Shown: one piece after another, positions 47,028 to 55,177 of the stretch
Position numbering within the stretch: the first letter of the stretch is position 1
Layout: each line of letters starts with the position of its first letter
Origin: Gammaproteobacteria bacterium
GTDB taxonomy: Bacteria > Pseudomonadota > Gammaproteobacteria > Pseudomonadales > Cellvibrionaceae
Assembly: GCA_004172865.1 (NCBI GenBank)
Contig: SEBV01000003.1
Coordinates: 186,001-250,000, forward strand
Direction: 5' to 3'
Length of the DNA stretch: 64,000 nt
Notes under the pieces: generated by a model
The model's input: only the letters and a program-made list of their open reading frames with translations
The model's database searches: none
What the model was told of the DNA's origin: nothing
Made by a program: the position numbers and the translations under genes

Positions 47028-47065
47028 AAAAAATCCCCATTTGAGGTTTCAAATGGGGATTTTTT
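47028..47065. terminator. Bidirectional terminator
   Basis: 17-base stem AAAAAATCCCCATTTGA and complement with loop GGTT; between the regulator gene and the convergent chemoreceptor gene. Confidence 0.93.
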
Positions 47066-47085
47066 TAGAACAAACCAACAAAAAA

Positions 47086-48729
47086 TTACACCGTAAAACG
47101 CCGCAAGGTATCCCGCAAACTCGATGACAATTGACTCAGCTTTTGACTCGCTTGCGCCGTGTGGGCAGCGCCGTCTGAATTGGTGAGCGCAAGTTGATTG
47201 ATCTCAACCAAATTCCGATCAATCTCCAACGTTACACTGCTCTGCTCTTCAACCGCCGTGGCGATTTGAATTGCCATATCGCTAATTTGCTGAACCGCCG
47301 TGCCAATACCCGATAAGGATTTACCCGCATCACCTGCTGAAGTAACCGCCTCTCTGGTCATAGCGGCACTGGAGTTCATTCCCTCTACGGCCTTTTGCAC
47401 GCCCTGTTGCAATTGCCCAAGCATACCTTGAATGTCGGTGGTGGATTGTTGGGTACGGCTCGCAAGTGTGCGCACCTCATCTGCCACTACCGCAAACCCG
47501 CGCCCTTGTTCACCGGCCCGGGCGGCTTCAATAGCCGCGTTCAAGGCCAGCAAATTGGTTTGCTCTGCAACGCTGCGAATAACATCAATCACCGAGGTAA
47601 CGCTCTTGGCGTCGTCTTCCAACTTAATCATTGCTTCCGCGGTTTGCGCTACATGTATGGATAATTCCTGCACATGACTTACGGCAAGGCGAATGCGCTC
47701 CTGACCTTGCTCGGTAATACCGTTGGCATCCTGGGTACTCTGCGCGGTGTTGCCGGTGTTGCGCGCGACCTCCTGAATCGCCATGGTTAACTCATTGACT
47801 GCCGTGACGACAGTGGTAATCGCTGAACATTGTTCATCTGCCGCACGTTGGCCATTACTTGAAATTACCAACAACTCTTCAGCAGCTCGGGATACTTCGT
47901 TGGTGTTGCCGCGAACATCGCGAATTAAATGCTGGAGCTGATCCATAAAGCGATTGACGTGCGTTGCCAATTCGCCCAACTCGTCATTGCGTTCTATATG
48001 AATACGAATCGTTAGATCGCCATCACCAGCGGCGATATTTTTAATGCGATCACTAATTTTTTGCAGCGGAACTGTGACTAAGAGAGGAAGGAAAAAAGCG
48101 GCGGCGAGTGTGGATAAAGCGCCAACCACCAAGAGCACAAATAATTGTTCGGAAATGGAATCGCTGCTGTTTTCAATATTGGCAGTGAAATTATCTACGT
48201 GCTCAAGACGCTTCTCTTCAAGCTTATCCAGAAAACTACGCGCCGTTGAAAATGCCTCAAAACTTTCGCCAAGTGAACGCGCAATAAGCGTTGCACGGGT
48301 AGTATCATCTGCACCATTTGCGCTTTGCACTATAGATTCGGAAATGGTTTGCCAGCGTTGCAAATAACCTAAATATTCTTCTTTTTCGGCGACGCTGCCG
48401 GTATCAGATGTTTCAATCGATTTAATAGTGCGATCATGAGCTTGCGTGAGATTTTCTTTGTGTTCTTTTAGAAACGTTGAAATTTGATTCGGCGTTAGGT
48501 TCGGCGAAAGCAGCGCGCGCTCAGCTGTAAGCGCCTGGTACATATCGCGGTCAGCTTGAATCAGCAATTGAATTTCGGGAAGGTTAATTTTTGCGATAGT
48601 TTTTGCATCATGCGCCAGAAGCGAACTCGATCTAATCGAATACAACCCCACATATAAAAACAGCGCTACCAGCACAATTAGCGGAATGCCAAGCTTCCAA
48701 CGAAACGATTTATTGAGATACCAAGCCAT
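47086..48729 (-). CDS. Methyl-accepting chemotaxis protein
   Basis: Chemoreceptor: N-terminal membrane helix (WKLGIPLIVLVALFLYVGLY), a four-helix-bundle type periplasmic sensor, second membrane helix (LFVLLVVGALSTLAAAFFL), HAMP, and the signalling domain with the conserved hairpin (SVAEQTNLLALNAAIEAARA and GEQGRGFAVVADEVR). 547 residues from ATG 48729, which has AGG upstream; the frame is open to 48864 but those residues are not family-like. Ligand unknown. It would report to the CheA/CheY at the start of the window. Confidence 0.93.
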   Translation of the reverse strand: MAWYLNKSFRWKLGIPLIVLVALFLYVGLYSIRSSSLLAHDAKTIAKINLPEIQLLIQADRDMYQALTAERALLSPNLTPNQISTFLKEHKENLTQAHDRTIKSIETSDTGSVAEKEEYLGYLQRWQTISESIVQSANGADDTTRATLIARSLGESFEAFSTARSFLDKLEEKRLEHVDNFTANIENSSDSISEQLFVLLVVGALSTLAAAFFLPLLVTVPLQKISDRIKNIAAGDGDLTIRIHIERNDELGELATHVNRFMDQLQHLIRDVRGNTNEVSRAAEELLVISSNGQRAADEQCSAITTVVTAVNELTMAIQEVARNTGNTAQSTQDANGITEQGQERIRLAVSHVQELSIHVAQTAEAMIKLEDDAKSVTSVIDVIRSVAEQTNLLALNAAIEAARAGEQGRGFAVVADEVRTLASRTQQSTTDIQGMLGQLQQGVQKAVEGMNSSAAMTREAVTSAGDAGKSLSGIGTAVQQISDMAIQIATAVEEQSSVTLEIDRNLVEINQLALTNSDGAAHTAQASQKLSQLSSSLRDTLRRFTV

Positions 48730-48877
48730 TTGCACACCTGTCCTTTCTTTTGATGAGTAATATTTCAAAAGCTTAGTACAGGTTGACCAAATCGCCGGAC
48801 TGATTGCGGATGAATTTTCACGTGGCAATGTGAGCTTGTACTGATCTGCAGAAAATATCTGCAACCAGCACCCGCCT

Positions 48878-50593
48878 TTATTTATGCAACTTCAAACTGA
48901 CTTTGATTAAGCGCTGATTGCGCATGGAAAGTACAACAAACTCAACTTGACCCAATCGCACTCTATCGCCTACGACCGGCTGGCGATATTTACTGAAGAT
49001 GTAGCGCGCAATACTCCAGTCCGCCATTTGCGGCGGCACGGGGAAGTTGTAAACCATACTCAAATCTGACAAACGCGCGCGTGAATTTAATACGAATTCG
49101 CCGAAGAACGCTTGTGCCGATAAACGCTCATTCTCTTGCATGCCCACGAGGGCTTTATCTAAAGCATCCAACTCAGTCGGCAAGCTCAATAAAAAAATGT
49201 GGTCATCGGCCAAAAACTTTTGTTCAGGCTCCAGAGCGACAGGGTTGCCATCGCGCAGTAAACATAAGAGTTGAGCTTTATTGGGAAGGTGCAAACTGCC
49301 TACTGTACGCCGCAAGGCCGGGCTGCCTTCCGCCAATTTGTAACCGACAAATTCATGCCCAACCTGACCGGGAATTCCCAGCTCAACGCGTTGCACGCGC
49401 GAGCTACTCGTAGGTACGTTTAGATTTAACCAGCGCGCCATGGGCCCAACCGTCCAGCCCTGCACCACAAGCGATATCAACACAATAAAGAACGCGATAT
49501 TGAAAAAGAAATTCCATTCGGGAACGCCCGCAAGCCACGGAAACATCGCCAGCACAATCGGCACCGCACCACGCAGCCCAACCCAGCTGATAAACGTTTT
49601 TTCCTGCCATGAAAATTGAAAGGGCAACAAACACAGCCACACCGCCAAAGGACGCGCGACGAACATAAGCAAGACACCAACCAACAAGGCGCTACCCGCA
49701 TAATCCATTAATTTATGAGGCGAAACCAAAAGCCCCAACATTAAAAATAAACTGATTTGCGCAAGCCAGGCAAAACCATCGTGAAAACGTTGAATATTAT
49801 AAAGGCCGCGCGTAACACGATTTCCGACCATCAGGCCCGCCAAATAAACGGCGAGGAAGCCGCTCGCGTGCATCACCGCTGCCAAACCAAAAATAAATAC
49901 GCCACCGAATAGTGCTAGCAAAGGATACAAACCAGGACTGAGTTGTAAGCGCTGAACACCGTGAGCCAAGAGCCGTCCACCAACTACACCAACTACAGTA
50001 CCTGCGCCCATTTCCCACACAAAATCACCCAGCATTAGCCAGCTGAAATGCGCCTGCTTGGTGACCATCAACTCCACCAGCATGATGGTAAGAAATACCG
50101 CCATGGGATCGTTCAAACCAGACTCAATCTCAAGCGTTGCGCCTACACGAGACTTGAGAGCAAGACCTTGCATGGTCAGCACCGAAAAAACGGCGGCGGC
50201 ATCGGTGGAGCCGACAATTGCTCCCAGCAAAAGACCGTGTACCCAAGACAATCCAAGAATCCACGCGGCTAATGCGCCGCACACGCCCACCGTAATCACC
50301 ACTCCAAGCGTCGCCAACGATAAAGCAGGCCGTAAACCTACTCGGAACAGATGAATCTCAGTGCGCAAACCGCCGTCGAACAAAATTACCGCGAGTGCCA
50401 AAGTGCCCATGAAGTAGGCAGCTTTAACATTTTGAAAATGAATACCTGCGAAACCGTCCTCACCCGCCAACATACCTATTATCAAAAACACCAACAACAA
50501 AGGCATGCCCATGCGTGGCGATAAAGTGCTGGCGAGAATGCTGATAATAAACAGCGCGCCGCCAAACAACATAAGTTGATTCAGTAAATCCAT
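48878..50593 (-). CDS. nhaP2: K+/H+ antiporter NhaP2 (CvrA)
   Basis: CPA1-type cation/proton antiporter. About 12 membrane segments, with the conserved GSTDAAAVFSVL and IESGLNDPMAVFLT signatures. C-terminal RCK_C/TrkA-C (FVGYKLAEGSPALRRTVG) and CorC-like domains sense ligand. 571 residues. Starts ATG 50593. Family assignment by length and C-terminal domains; potassium as substrate is from family knowledge. Confidence 0.92.
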   Translation of the reverse strand: MDLLNQLMLFGGALFIISILASTLSPRMGMPLLLVFLIIGMLAGEDGFAGIHFQNVKAAYFMGTLALAVILFDGGLRTEIHLFRVGLRPALSLATLGVVITVGVCGALAAWILGLSWVHGLLLGAIVGSTDAAAVFSVLTMQGLALKSRVGATLEIESGLNDPMAVFLTIMLVELMVTKQAHFSWLMLGDFVWEMGAGTVVGVVGGRLLAHGVQRLQLSPGLYPLLALFGGVFIFGLAAVMHASGFLAVYLAGLMVGNRVTRGLYNIQRFHDGFAWLAQISLFLMLGLLVSPHKLMDYAGSALLVGVLLMFVARPLAVWLCLLPFQFSWQEKTFISWVGLRGAVPIVLAMFPWLAGVPEWNFFFNIAFFIVLISLVVQGWTVGPMARWLNLNVPTSSSRVQRVELGIPGQVGHEFVGYKLAEGSPALRRTVGSLHLPNKAQLLCLLRDGNPVALEPEQKFLADDHIFLLSLPTELDALDKALVGMQENERLSAQAFFGEFVLNSRARLSDLSMVYNFPVPPQMADWSIARYIFSKYRQPVVGDRVRLGQVEFVVLSMRNQRLIKVSLKLHK

Positions 50594-50760
50594 TCAATAA
50601 AACCTGTAAAAACAATCAATTAGTTAGCAATCTTGAAGATGTTACACCAATAATAGCCCATCAGCCGAACACATTCTGAAGTATTGTCGATTCACTTTCT
50701 GCAGACATCCCACGCAACAAACAAAGCCAGCCTTTTGTTCTTGGCAGGTGTAAATACTGC

Positions 50761-50766
50761 TATGAT
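50761..50766 (+). promoter_or_regulatory. -10 box of the RNase II gene
   Basis: TATGAT followed by TCGCGCA, 34 bases before the start codon; TTCTTG 17 bases upstream is a poor -35. Confidence 0.45.
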
Positions 50767-50799
50767 TCGCGCATTATTTTCTTCTATTAAGTTGTCCTC

Positions 50800-52830
50800 A
50801 TGCTCAATAACTCGGCCTTACAACAGTTAGCTCAATTAAAGACCAATCTGGTCGCGCAAAAAGACATTGCCCAGGGTGTAGTGCGCAGCACCACCAAACG
50901 TTTTGGTTTTGTTTGTTTGGATGATGGCCGCGAAGCCTTTCTCGATCCCGAACAAATGTTGCGCGTATTACCGGACGACCGCGTTGAAGTGGAAATCACC
51001 ACCAACAGCAAAGATCAATTAGAAGCAAAACTGGAAAAACTCCTGAGCAGTTCGCTCACCGAATTTGTAGGCCGCTACGTCAATAAAGGCACCAACTTTT
51101 TTGTTGAGCCGGATATTTTCAATTTCAATCGCTGGTTGTTTGTGCCGCCGCAAGACCGCAAAGGTTTGAATATTGATGAATTTGTGCGCTGCACAGTTGC
51201 TCGCCATCCTTTTACCGACGGCAAAGCCCAAGTAAAAATTATCGCGCGCCTCGGCAAAGCTGACGAAGCGGGAATTGAAAACCGTTACGCCGTCGCTAAA
51301 TATCAGTTACCCAATGAATGGACCGCGCCGGCGCAAAATCAGGCCAGCGGCATTAATTGGTCGCCACTCGTATTCGAAAACGGTGAGCTGGATTTAACTC
51401 ACCTACCCTTCGTGACTATCGATTCTGAAAATACCCGCGATATGGATGACGCAATTTATATCGCCAACAATGACAACGGCTGGGAATTAATCACCGCCAT
51501 CGCCGACCCCAGCAAACAAATTGATTTTGACAGCCCATTAGAACTAGCAGCACGCTCACGCGCCAGCACTATGTATTTATTGGGGCAATCGATCACCATG
51601 TTGCCTGCAGAGTTATCGCACGATACTTATTCACTGATTCCAGAAAAAAAACGCCCCGTGCTGATTTGCAAGATGCAAATTGCAAAAGATGGCAGCATTA
51701 CCAACTATGAATTCGCGGAAGCACAAATTCGCTCGCAGCAAAAATTAAGCTATCAAGCCGTTGCGGATGATCTCAACGGCGTTAAAACATTAAACGATGC
51801 TGGTTTTAACGTAAGCAGTGATATTAAAAACTTGCTCAACACTTTGAAAACCTTTGCGCAAGTACGCGCAGAATATCGCCAGCAACATATGTTGGTGATG
51901 GATGACAAACCAGATTACTTTTTTATTCTCAACGATCAGAAAAAAATTGATCACGTTGATAAACGCGAACGCAATATCGCGCATCGCATGATTGAAGAAG
52001 CCATGTTGGTGACGAATATTTGTGCTGGCGAATTGTTTGTTAAAAATCCCGGTTACGGAATTTTTTCAACGCATATTGGTTTTCGCGTAGAACGCTTGAA
52101 CGATGCCATCAGTTTGATCACTGAAGATCGCCCTGATTTAATTGCAGCGGGATTAACCGCCGCCGATTTAACGCAGCTCGATAAATTTCAAAAACTATTC
52201 AGAGAATTGCGCATTAACTCAAAAGTTGACTCGCCAAATTACAATCCCAACAACGCGCGTTTGTTATCGTTATTGCAGCGCATGTTGCAAGCAGGCTCTT
52301 TGTCTTTCGAGCCTATTCCGCATTTCGGTTTGGGCTTTAACGCTTATGCTATGGTGACTTCGCCGATTCGTCGATATAACGATTTTTATAATCACCTCGC
52401 GATAAAACGCATCTTGCGCGATGAGCCCGCCATCGAATCCGACATCAACGAATTAGCAACGAAATTGCAAGAGCAATTGAATCAAGGTCGTCAGGCGTGT
52501 CGTTATCTTGAGCTTTGGTTGCAATCGCAATTTATGTTGCAACATATAGACACGCTGCACACTGGCACAATTGGTTTGGTAAATTCGAATGGCATAGGTG
52601 TACGTCTGGATGATTTTGGCATTGAAGGTTACGCCATGCTCGCGCCCCGCGATGGTGAAGTAAAAGCGCAATTTGATTCACGCCGTTTGAGTTTAACTAT
52701 TGAAGGTAAAACCTATCGCCTGGATGAAAAAGTCCATGTGTTAGTGAAAGAAGTTGATGTTGCCAAACGTAAAATTGCATTTGAACTAGTGGATCAGGAA
52801 ACCGCTGATCGATTGAGTGCGTGGTTATAG
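50800..52830 (+). CDS. rnb: Exoribonuclease II family protein (RNB domain)
   Basis: 3'-5' exoribonuclease. N-terminal cold-shock-like domains (RSTTKRFGFVCLDDGREAFL), RNB catalytic domain with VTIDSENTRDMDDAIYIAN (Asp cluster), YNPNNARLLSLLQRML and MVTSPIRRYNDFYNHLAI, then an S1-like C-terminus. 676 residues against 644 for E. coli RNase II. Closer to RNase II than RNase R in length. Monocistronic, ending just before a palindromic element. Confidence 0.92.
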   Translation: MLNNSALQQLAQLKTNLVAQKDIAQGVVRSTTKRFGFVCLDDGREAFLDPEQMLRVLPDDRVEVEITTNSKDQLEAKLEKLLSSSLTEFVGRYVNKGTNFFVEPDIFNFNRWLFVPPQDRKGLNIDEFVRCTVARHPFTDGKAQVKIIARLGKADEAGIENRYAVAKYQLPNEWTAPAQNQASGINWSPLVFENGELDLTHLPFVTIDSENTRDMDDAIYIANNDNGWELITAIADPSKQIDFDSPLELAARSRASTMYLLGQSITMLPAELSHDTYSLIPEKKRPVLICKMQIAKDGSITNYEFAEAQIRSQQKLSYQAVADDLNGVKTLNDAGFNVSSDIKNLLNTLKTFAQVRAEYRQQHMLVMDDKPDYFFILNDQKKIDHVDKRERNIAHRMIEEAMLVTNICAGELFVKNPGYGIFSTHIGFRVERLNDAISLITEDRPDLIAAGLTAADLTQLDKFQKLFRELRINSKVDSPNYNPNNARLLSLLQRMLQAGSLSFEPIPHFGLGFNAYAMVTSPIRRYNDFYNHLAIKRILRDEPAIESDINELATKLQEQLNQGRQACRYLELWLQSQFMLQHIDTLHTGTIGLVNSNGIGVRLDDFGIEGYAMLAPRDGEVKAQFDSRRLSLTIEGKTYRLDEKVHVLVKEVDVAKRKIAFELVDQETADRLSAWL

Positions 52831-52837
52831 AGAAATC

Positions 52838-52942
52838 TGCATCCTAAGGCAATCCTCGCGAGACACGCCGTAAATACGTCCTTGTAGGCTCGACGTCGGC
52901 GTCCTGCCTCCGACGGTCTCGCAAGAATTACCTTAGGATGCA
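52838..52942. repeat. 105-base palindromic intergenic element
   Basis: 27-base arms at 52838-52864 and 52916-52942 (starting TGCATCCTAAGG) are reverse complements at 24 of 27 positions. The interior contains ACGCCGTAAATACGTCC and GTAGGCTCGACGTCGG. Similar elements are seen between genes in marine/soil gammaproteobacteria. It sits in the RNase II / EVE spacer. Confidence 0.8.
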
Positions 52943-52972
52943 AATAGAGTTCATTGTTGCGGGAGAAGAAGA

Positions 52973-53434
52973 ATGAGTAAAAACTACTGGCTCTTCAAAG
53001 CTGAACCTCATATCTACGGAATAGAACATCTTAATGCTGCGCCGAAGAAAATAGGCCGCTGGGATGGCATTCGCAACTATCAAGCGCGTAATTTTTTACG
53101 CGACCAAGTTGCACTGGGCGATGAAGTTTTTATCTACCACAGCAGTTGTAAAAATGTCGGCATAGTCGGCACTGCACAAGTCGTAAAGACTGCCTACCCC
53201 GACCCCACTCAATTTAATCCTGAAAGCGATTATTACGATCCGAAATCTACCGAAGAAAATCCGCGCTGGGTTTCAGTGGATATTCAAGTGACTAATACAT
53301 TCCCTCGCACTATCCCCTTGGCAGAAATCAAAGCTCAACCTGCACTAGAAAATATGGTGCTTATCAAACAAAGCCGACTCTCAACCCAACCTGTGACTAA
53401 GGCAGAGTGGGATTACATTTTAAAATTGCTTTAA
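52973..53434 (+). CDS. EVE domain protein
   Basis: 153 residues with the EVE (PUA-like) fold: YWLFKAEP, WDGIRNYQARNFLRD, LGDEVFIYHSSCKNVGIVG and PRWVSVDIQ. EVE domains bind modified bases in nucleic acids; no fused effector is present here. AGAAGAAG upstream of the ATG. The next gene is 52 bases away. Confidence 0.92.
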   Translation: MSKNYWLFKAEPHIYGIEHLNAAPKKIGRWDGIRNYQARNFLRDQVALGDEVFIYHSSCKNVGIVGTAQVVKTAYPDPTQFNPESDYYDPKSTEENPRWVSVDIQVTNTFPRTIPLAEIKAQPALENMVLIKQSRLSTQPVTKAEWDYILKLL

Positions 53435-53486
53435 GATTTTTCTCATTACTTATTAGCTGGATATTATTAGACGAGAGGAATGCTTC

Positions 53487-54008
53487 TTGAAATTTATCGC
53501 CTGCACTTATGAATTACATGCACCCGAAATTCTCGCCATTTTTAATCACGCCATTTTAAATTCCACCGCACTCTGGGAATACAAAGCACGCACTTTGGAA
53601 ACCATGAAAAACTGGTTCGATGCAAAAACGGCTGGAAACTTTCCCGTCATTGGCGCTGTAGACGAAACAGGAAAACTTCTAGGCTTTGCCACCTACGGCA
53701 CCTTTCGCCCGTGGGCAGCTTATAAATATAGCGTTGAGCATTCTATCTACATACACGCAGATCAAATCGGGAAAGGCTTGGGCAAAATACTCATGCTCGA
53801 ATTAATTTCTGCGGCGAAAGCGCAAGGCGTACACACCATTATAGGTGCAATTGATATTGATAATAAAGGCAGCATCGCATTACATGAAAAACTGGGATTC
53901 ACTCATTCTGGCACTATGAAACAAGCCGGTTATAAATTCGGACGCTGGCTGGATTTTGCTTTTTATCAATTAATTTTAGAAACACCCAACGAACCTAATG
54001 AAAATTAA
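53487..54008 (+). CDS. GNAT acetyltransferase, phosphinothricin-acetyltransferase-like
   Basis: 173 residues with the acetyl-CoA loop QIGKGLGKILMLELI and IGAIDIDNKGSIALHEKLGF; N-terminal FNHAILNSTALWEYKART and FRPWAAYKYSVEHSIYI match PAT-type enzymes. TTG start: GAGAGGAA is eight bases upstream, while the adjacent ATG at 53480 is out of frame. The substrate is unknown. Confidence 0.87.
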   Translation: MKFIACTYELHAPEILAIFNHAILNSTALWEYKARTLETMKNWFDAKTAGNFPVIGAVDETGKLLGFATYGTFRPWAAYKYSVEHSIYIHADQIGKGLGKILMLELISAAKAQGVHTIIGAIDIDNKGSIALHEKLGFTHSGTMKQAGYKFGRWLDFAFYQLILETPNEPNEN

Positions 54009-54064
54009 ACATTGAATTGATAATCAAATAGGAAAGGCAAAAATTAATACGTAAGGACATTTCG

Positions 54065-54847
54065 ATGACAGCAATCTACAATAAAATTGGCGATAACTAC
54101 GATACAACCCGCAAAGCAGATCCAGAAATAACCGCAACACTCGCACACTTGCTAAACATTCAGAAGGACAAACACTATTTAGATGTCGCCTGCGGCACTG
54201 GAAATTACACGATCGAATTAAACAAATTGGGCGGCAAGTGGTATGGCTTCGATCAATCGCAAAAAATGTTGAATGAAGCAACCGCCAAGTCATCAGAGAT
54301 TCGATGGTCCAATTTTGATATCGAAAACCTGGGCTACGCCGACAATCAATTCGACGGCGCAATTTGCTCGCTGGCGATCCATCATTTTAAAGATTTGAAT
54401 ACTGCGTTTTCGGAAATCGCCAGAGTGCTAAAAAGCAATTCGAATCTGGTAATATTTACATCCACACCCGAACAAATGAATCATTATTGGTTAGCGCATT
54501 ATTTTCCGGACATGATGCAAAAATCCTGTGCGCAAATGCCATCACTATCCGCGATTGAAACAGCGCTTGCGGAAAATCAATTCAATACACTCTCTATAAA
54601 ACCATTTTTTATCACAGAACATCTGCAAGACTTTTTTCTTTACAGTGGCAAACAACGACCTGAAATCTATCTATTGGAGACTGTTAGAAATGGAATTTCG
54701 TCATTCAAGAACTTTTGTACGCATACTGAACTACAGCAAGGCTTAACGAAACTCGACGGCGACATTCAATCTGGCGCTATTTATAACCTAATAAATCAAT
54801 TTCACCATGATGGCGATTACTTATTCCTGATGGCAAAAAAATCCTAA
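54065..54847 (+). CDS. Class I SAM-dependent methyltransferase
   Basis: 260 residues. SAM motif I is LDVACGTGNYTIEL, followed by an FDQSQKML segment and DGAICSLAIHHF. Small-molecule methyltransferase type; substrate unknown. Starts 56 bases after the acetyltransferase and may be in an operon with it. Confidence 0.88.
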   Translation: MTAIYNKIGDNYDTTRKADPEITATLAHLLNIQKDKHYLDVACGTGNYTIELNKLGGKWYGFDQSQKMLNEATAKSSEIRWSNFDIENLGYADNQFDGAICSLAIHHFKDLNTAFSEIARVLKSNSNLVIFTSTPEQMNHYWLAHYFPDMMQKSCAQMPSLSAIETALAENQFNTLSIKPFFITEHLQDFFLYSGKQRPEIYLLETVRNGISSFKNFCTHTELQQGLTKLDGDIQSGAIYNLINQFHHDGDYLFLMAKKS

Positions 54848-55177
54848 ATCAGAGTTCTTATAGCTAGAAAAGCTTTTGTCCCAATCGAATCAATCTCTTA
54901 ACTCAAAATGAAAAAAACTCACTGTTCGATTATCAACATTAAAATAATACCAAAACAGCATATTTTTTCTAAATGTTTAATTTTAAACATCACTGTTTTA
55001 AATTAAACATTTAATGTCCCGTTAGACGCAATTTTAAGCAAAAAACAGCTGTTTTTTCGCTTTTTTAGTGGCACGCAAATTGCGAAGAGAGACGTCGGAT
55101 AACTTAGCAATCAAATGGAACTGTGATCTATTTTTGTAAAAGTTAATAACTTAGTTTTTTCGACGAGAGGTATTGAA
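54848..55177. other. Spacer upstream of the TonB receptor
   Basis: 330 AT-rich bases. Contains the dyads at 54970-55013 and the 18-base palindrome AAAAAACAGCTGTTTTTT at 55040-55057, the latter usable as a terminator or binding site. No small gene is apparent. Confidence 0.5.
54970..55013. promoter_or_regulatory. Paired dyad operators upstream of the TonB receptor
   Basis: 19-base arms at 54970-54988 and 54995-55013 are reverse complements at 18 of 19 positions, with a 6-base centre. Each arm is itself a near-palindrome; the left contains ATGTTTAA-TT-TTAAACAT with perfect 8-base halves. This suggests two adjacent sites for a dimeric regulator with half-site TTAAACAT. Confidence 0.6.
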
